Positions 61,973 through 64,000 of a stretch of 64,000 nt of DNA are shown piece by piece. Within the stretch, counting starts at the first letter, position 1. The number at the start of each line of letters is the position of its first letter. The notes under the pieces were generated by a model. It was not told the DNA's origin and made no database searches. It saw nothing but the letters and a program-made list of their open reading frames with translations. Source of the DNA: Lewinellaceae bacterium (GTDB lineage Bacteria > Bacteroidota > Bacteroidia > Chitinophagales > Saprospiraceae). The stretch is from assembly GCA_016711435.1 (NCBI GenBank), contig JADJSY010000025.1, positions 1 to 64,000 of the forward strand, read 5' to 3'. The position numbers and the translations under genes are program-made.

Positions 61973-62005
61973 AGTCAGGCGGTGACTGACAGTCACCGCC
62001 TGACT
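61973..62005. repeat. Strong GGTGACT hairpin upstream of the GH144 gene
   Basis: AGTCAGGCGGTGACTG and CAGTCACCGCCTGACT flank one A. The GGTGACT/AGTCACC core is the same as in the 2059-2091 and 49240-49275 hairpins. A smaller AGCATTC/GAATGCT hairpin lies at 61941-61958. The rest of the gap has no gene. Confidence 0.75.
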
Positions 62006-62052
62006 TGAACGAGGCAAACTTTGTACTACTAAGTCTTCATCAATATTAGTTT

Positions 62053-62117
62053 TGATTAAATTCCTTGTAAATGCTTGCGTATCAACACGGATAACCAATA
62101 ACTAATAACGGATAACT
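62053..62117 (+). repeat. Dispersed AT-rich start-proximal element, copy 4
   Basis: It has AAATTCCTTGTAAATGCTTG, CGTATCAACACGGATAACCA and ATAACTAATAACGGATAACT. Here it points into the 3' end of the minus-strand gene at 62129, so no start codon follows; it is an exception to the start-proximal pattern. Confidence 0.8.
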
Positions 62118-62128
62118 ACTTAACCAAC

Positions 62129-64000
62129 TTACTGCTTAATAAACTTCGCGTTACCGATCAGCACACCCTTTGGATTGTAGCCGGTCAGCAGGTAAACACC
62201 CGGAGGCAAAGCCGCCACGTCTACATCGACACGAGCGTCAAGATTGGTATTCCGTATCAGTACGCGCTGTCCGTATGCATTGAATACTTCGAGGCGGTTG
62301 ATGTCCCTGAAGTTTTCTACCCGGAGGATCGTACTTACCGGATTTGGAGAAATGACCATCGGTTCTACGGGTATTGGATGCCAGGTACCGACGATACCGC
62401 ACTCGCTGTCTCCAATAGAGATATTGTCAAAATACGAGATCACGTTGGAAACGCCGTTACCCGGGCCTTTCCAGTCGAAGAAGATCGTAAAGCGTTGATA
62501 CTTGGCATTATCCGGCGCAGAAGCGAAGTTATGGAAGGTATTTTCCCACTGGTTGGTCGTCGTGTTGATATATTCGATTTCCGTATTAGGAAGATTCAAA
62601 CCCGATTTGTCCTGTTCCAATTTCAAAACAAAAGTGTCGAGGTGGTCCATCCAGATTTGTGCACGCATTTCCTTGATACCCTTAAAATCAACCGGCGATT
62701 CCAGATCCGTATAGAAACCTGTGAAGTTGCCGCCATCGCTGGGTTTTACGAATTTACCTACTTTGGAAGAGTTGTTCACTACATCCGCATCCGGATTGTC
62801 TACTACTTCAAAAGGCTGGTTGTAAGAACCCTGGTCGAAATAGCTGAAATTCGTGATCGTCGTAGCAGGTGTTTCAAAATCGAGGATACAACCGTTGTAG
62901 CCCTGGCGTTTCCATTCGATACCATCAATATAGTACGTGCCGCCGCCGGCATCAAACGCTTCATTGAAGAAGATAACCAATTGGGTACCATTGCTGTAAC
63001 CGGCAGGAGAATCGCTGAAGTCGAGATTGAAAGTAAACCATTTATTAGGCTCAGTCAGAGTATCTCTTACCTCGAATTGTCCCTGGCCTCCTTGTAATTT
63101 GAACAGGAAAGGCACATTGTCAGTAGTCGACCATATTTTCACCTGTAACTGATTGTACACACTCAGATCGGGAGAAGCCGGAAACTGGAAACCAATACCT
63201 TCATAACCACCAGGAGGGTCATTGTATTCGCCAACTTTGAGCGACTGGTTGTCATTGTTGATGAAAGGATTGTTGACTACTTCCACATCATCGGCGCCGT
63301 AAAAAATATTGGTGTAGTTGCGCTGGCACTCAAAGTCGTCTACGATGTAGATGTTAGGCACTACGTCGATGCAAGGGTCGGTGGTGGTGAGGCCCTGGCG
63401 CAGGTTGTCCACACACCAGCTTTGGCCGTTGGCAACGGTGCCCGGACCAAACACGATGCGGATTTCCTGGAAATCAGTCGTAGATGTAAACGCGGAAAAA
63501 TCGAAAGACAGGGTCTCCCATTCTCCGGGCGTCTGTATTTTAGCAGTGGCACTCTGGCTGCCGGTCAGGGCTGAAAGCAATTGGAATGTTACTTCCGTTT
63601 CATCTGCTATGGCGGCGGTTGGGCTGAGGATATCGATATTGAACTGCGGATAACCACTCAAGTCAAAAGGTTCTGCCGACAGAACTTGCAGGGTAGAAAA
63701 GGAGGAAGCGCCTTTGGAATAGCAGCCGACCTTGTCAGACTCGTTGACTCCACCCGGATTCGGGTTATCGGTCGGACCGGAAAAGTTGCCATGCAGGGTT
63801 GTTTCCAGGTCGAGTGGCAACCAGCCGAGATTCAAACCCACGTCTTCGAAGGTTTCTAAGGGAGGAAGCTCCGTTGGAGCCGACATTTTGATGTTATCGA
63901 TGTAATAGACATCGCCCGGTGCTCCATTCTCTGTGACGCCGAAGAAAATGACTAATTTGTTATCATTAAATCCAATCCGGCTACTGAAATCAGCGGTGTA
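62129..64000 (-). CDS. Large secreted multi-domain T9SS protein of the glycan locus (5' end outside window)
   Basis: The frame is open to the window edge, so the N-terminus is missing. At least 600 residues are seen, made of beta-sandwich (carbohydrate-binding-module-like) units of about 150 residues, for example FDLSGYPQFNIDILSPTAAI, SPDLSVYNQLQVKIWSTTDN and PVDFKGIKEMRAQIWMDHLD. Each has the pattern FETP/FEDV, a hydrophobic mid-strand, and a YIDGI/VDNL/DNISI end. The last 75 residues (PMVISPNPVSTILRVENFRD, then LPPGVYLLTGYNPKG) are a type A T9SS domain. Its place before the GH144, GH3, susC and susD genes suggests a surface glycan-binding or enzyme component. Confidence 0.85.
   Translation of the reverse strand, partial: YTADFSSRIGFNDNKLVIFFGVTENGAPGDVYYIDNIKMSAPTELPPLETFEDVGLNLGWLPLDLETTLHGNFSGPTDNPNPGGVNESDKVGCYSKGASSFSTLQVLSAEPFDLSGYPQFNIDILSPTAAIADETEVTFQLLSALTGSQSATAKIQTPGEWETLSFDFSAFTSTTDFQEIRIVFGPGTVANGQSWCVDNLRQGLTTTDPCIDVVPNIYIVDDFECQRNYTNIFYGADDVEVVNNPFINNDNQSLKVGEYNDPPGGYEGIGFQFPASPDLSVYNQLQVKIWSTTDNVPFLFKLQGGQGQFEVRDTLTEPNKWFTFNLDFSDSPAGYSNGTQLVIFFNEAFDAGGGTYYIDGIEWKRQGYNGCILDFETPATTITNFSYFDQGSYNQPFEVVDNPDADVVNNSSKVGKFVKPSDGGNFTGFYTDLESPVDFKGIKEMRAQIWMDHLDTFVLKLEQDKSGLNLPNTEIEYINTTTNQWENTFHNFASAPDNAKYQRFTIFFDWKGPGNGVSNVISYFDNISIGDSECGIVGTWHPIPVEPMVISPNPVSTILRVENFRDINRLEVFNAYGQRVLIRNTNLDARVDVDVAALPPGVYLLTGYNPKGVLIGNAKFIKQ

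Overview
The window comes from a Bacteroidota chromosome, most likely the Saprospiria or a close relative. It carries a SusC/SusD pair, several secreted proteins with type IX secretion (T9SS) sorting domains of both the A and B types, GldE, the bacillithiol enzyme BshA, a DUF4293 protein, a TIGR03643 protein, mevalonate-pathway enzymes, and TAnnTTTG-type promoter motifs. No prophage, CRISPR array, rRNA or autonomous insertion sequence was seen. One tRNA (Lys, anticodon TTT) is present.

Layout. 1-7.2 kb: kynurenine 3-monooxygenase, two genes each split by a single frameshift (a beta-helix protein and an unknown cytoplasmic protein), a cluster of decayed gene fragments including a nucleoside-phosphorylase-like start, and an L,D-transpeptidase. 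7.3-17 kb: tRNA-Lys, rbfA-nadD, DUF4293, VanW, a TMTC-like membrane glycosyltransferase, metF, a lipoprotein and an alpha/beta hydrolase. 17.6-21.6 kb: DUF3089 lipoprotein, then the mutY-ssb-gldE operon. 21.9-28.6 kb: a DPP IV-type peptidase, HMG-CoA reductase with type 2 IPP isomerase, TIGR03643, bshA. 29-42.5 kb: T9SS cargo proteins, comEC followed by a four-unit helix-hairpin-helix protein, an RRM glycine-rich RNA-binding protein, a TspO-like membrane protein, a PDZ protein, a PfkB kinase, YbaB, a cytochrome c lipoprotein and an SDR. 43-52 kb: an EF-G paralogue lacking the catalytic histidine, a SWIM/SNF2 helicase, a membrane protein, an M23 peptidase and a SlyD-like FKBP. 52-64 kb: a polysaccharide utilisation locus on the minus strand (T9SS multi-domain protein, GH144-esterase fusion, GH3, SusC, SusD), whose enzyme content points to beta-1,2-glucan.

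The most unusual feature is between the genes. At least 15 intergenic gaps hold hairpins whose arms are strings of short, locus-specific words (for example GGTTGATAA, GTGAGAAG, GTTTATGG, AAAGGGCAA) mirrored on the other arm. They sit at gene 3' ends, sometimes supply the stop codon, and several share a central GCCGCTC/GAGCGGC stem. Alongside them are at least four other dispersed families: an AT-rich element that ends 3-6 bases before start codons, a four-palindrome REPIN-like element, a GGGTGCATTTCAAATTGTCGC inverted-repeat family, and a short element with GGGTGTCTCA ends. One four-palindrome copy has inserted into an AT-rich element with a visible 6-bp target duplication, so at least this family is mobile.
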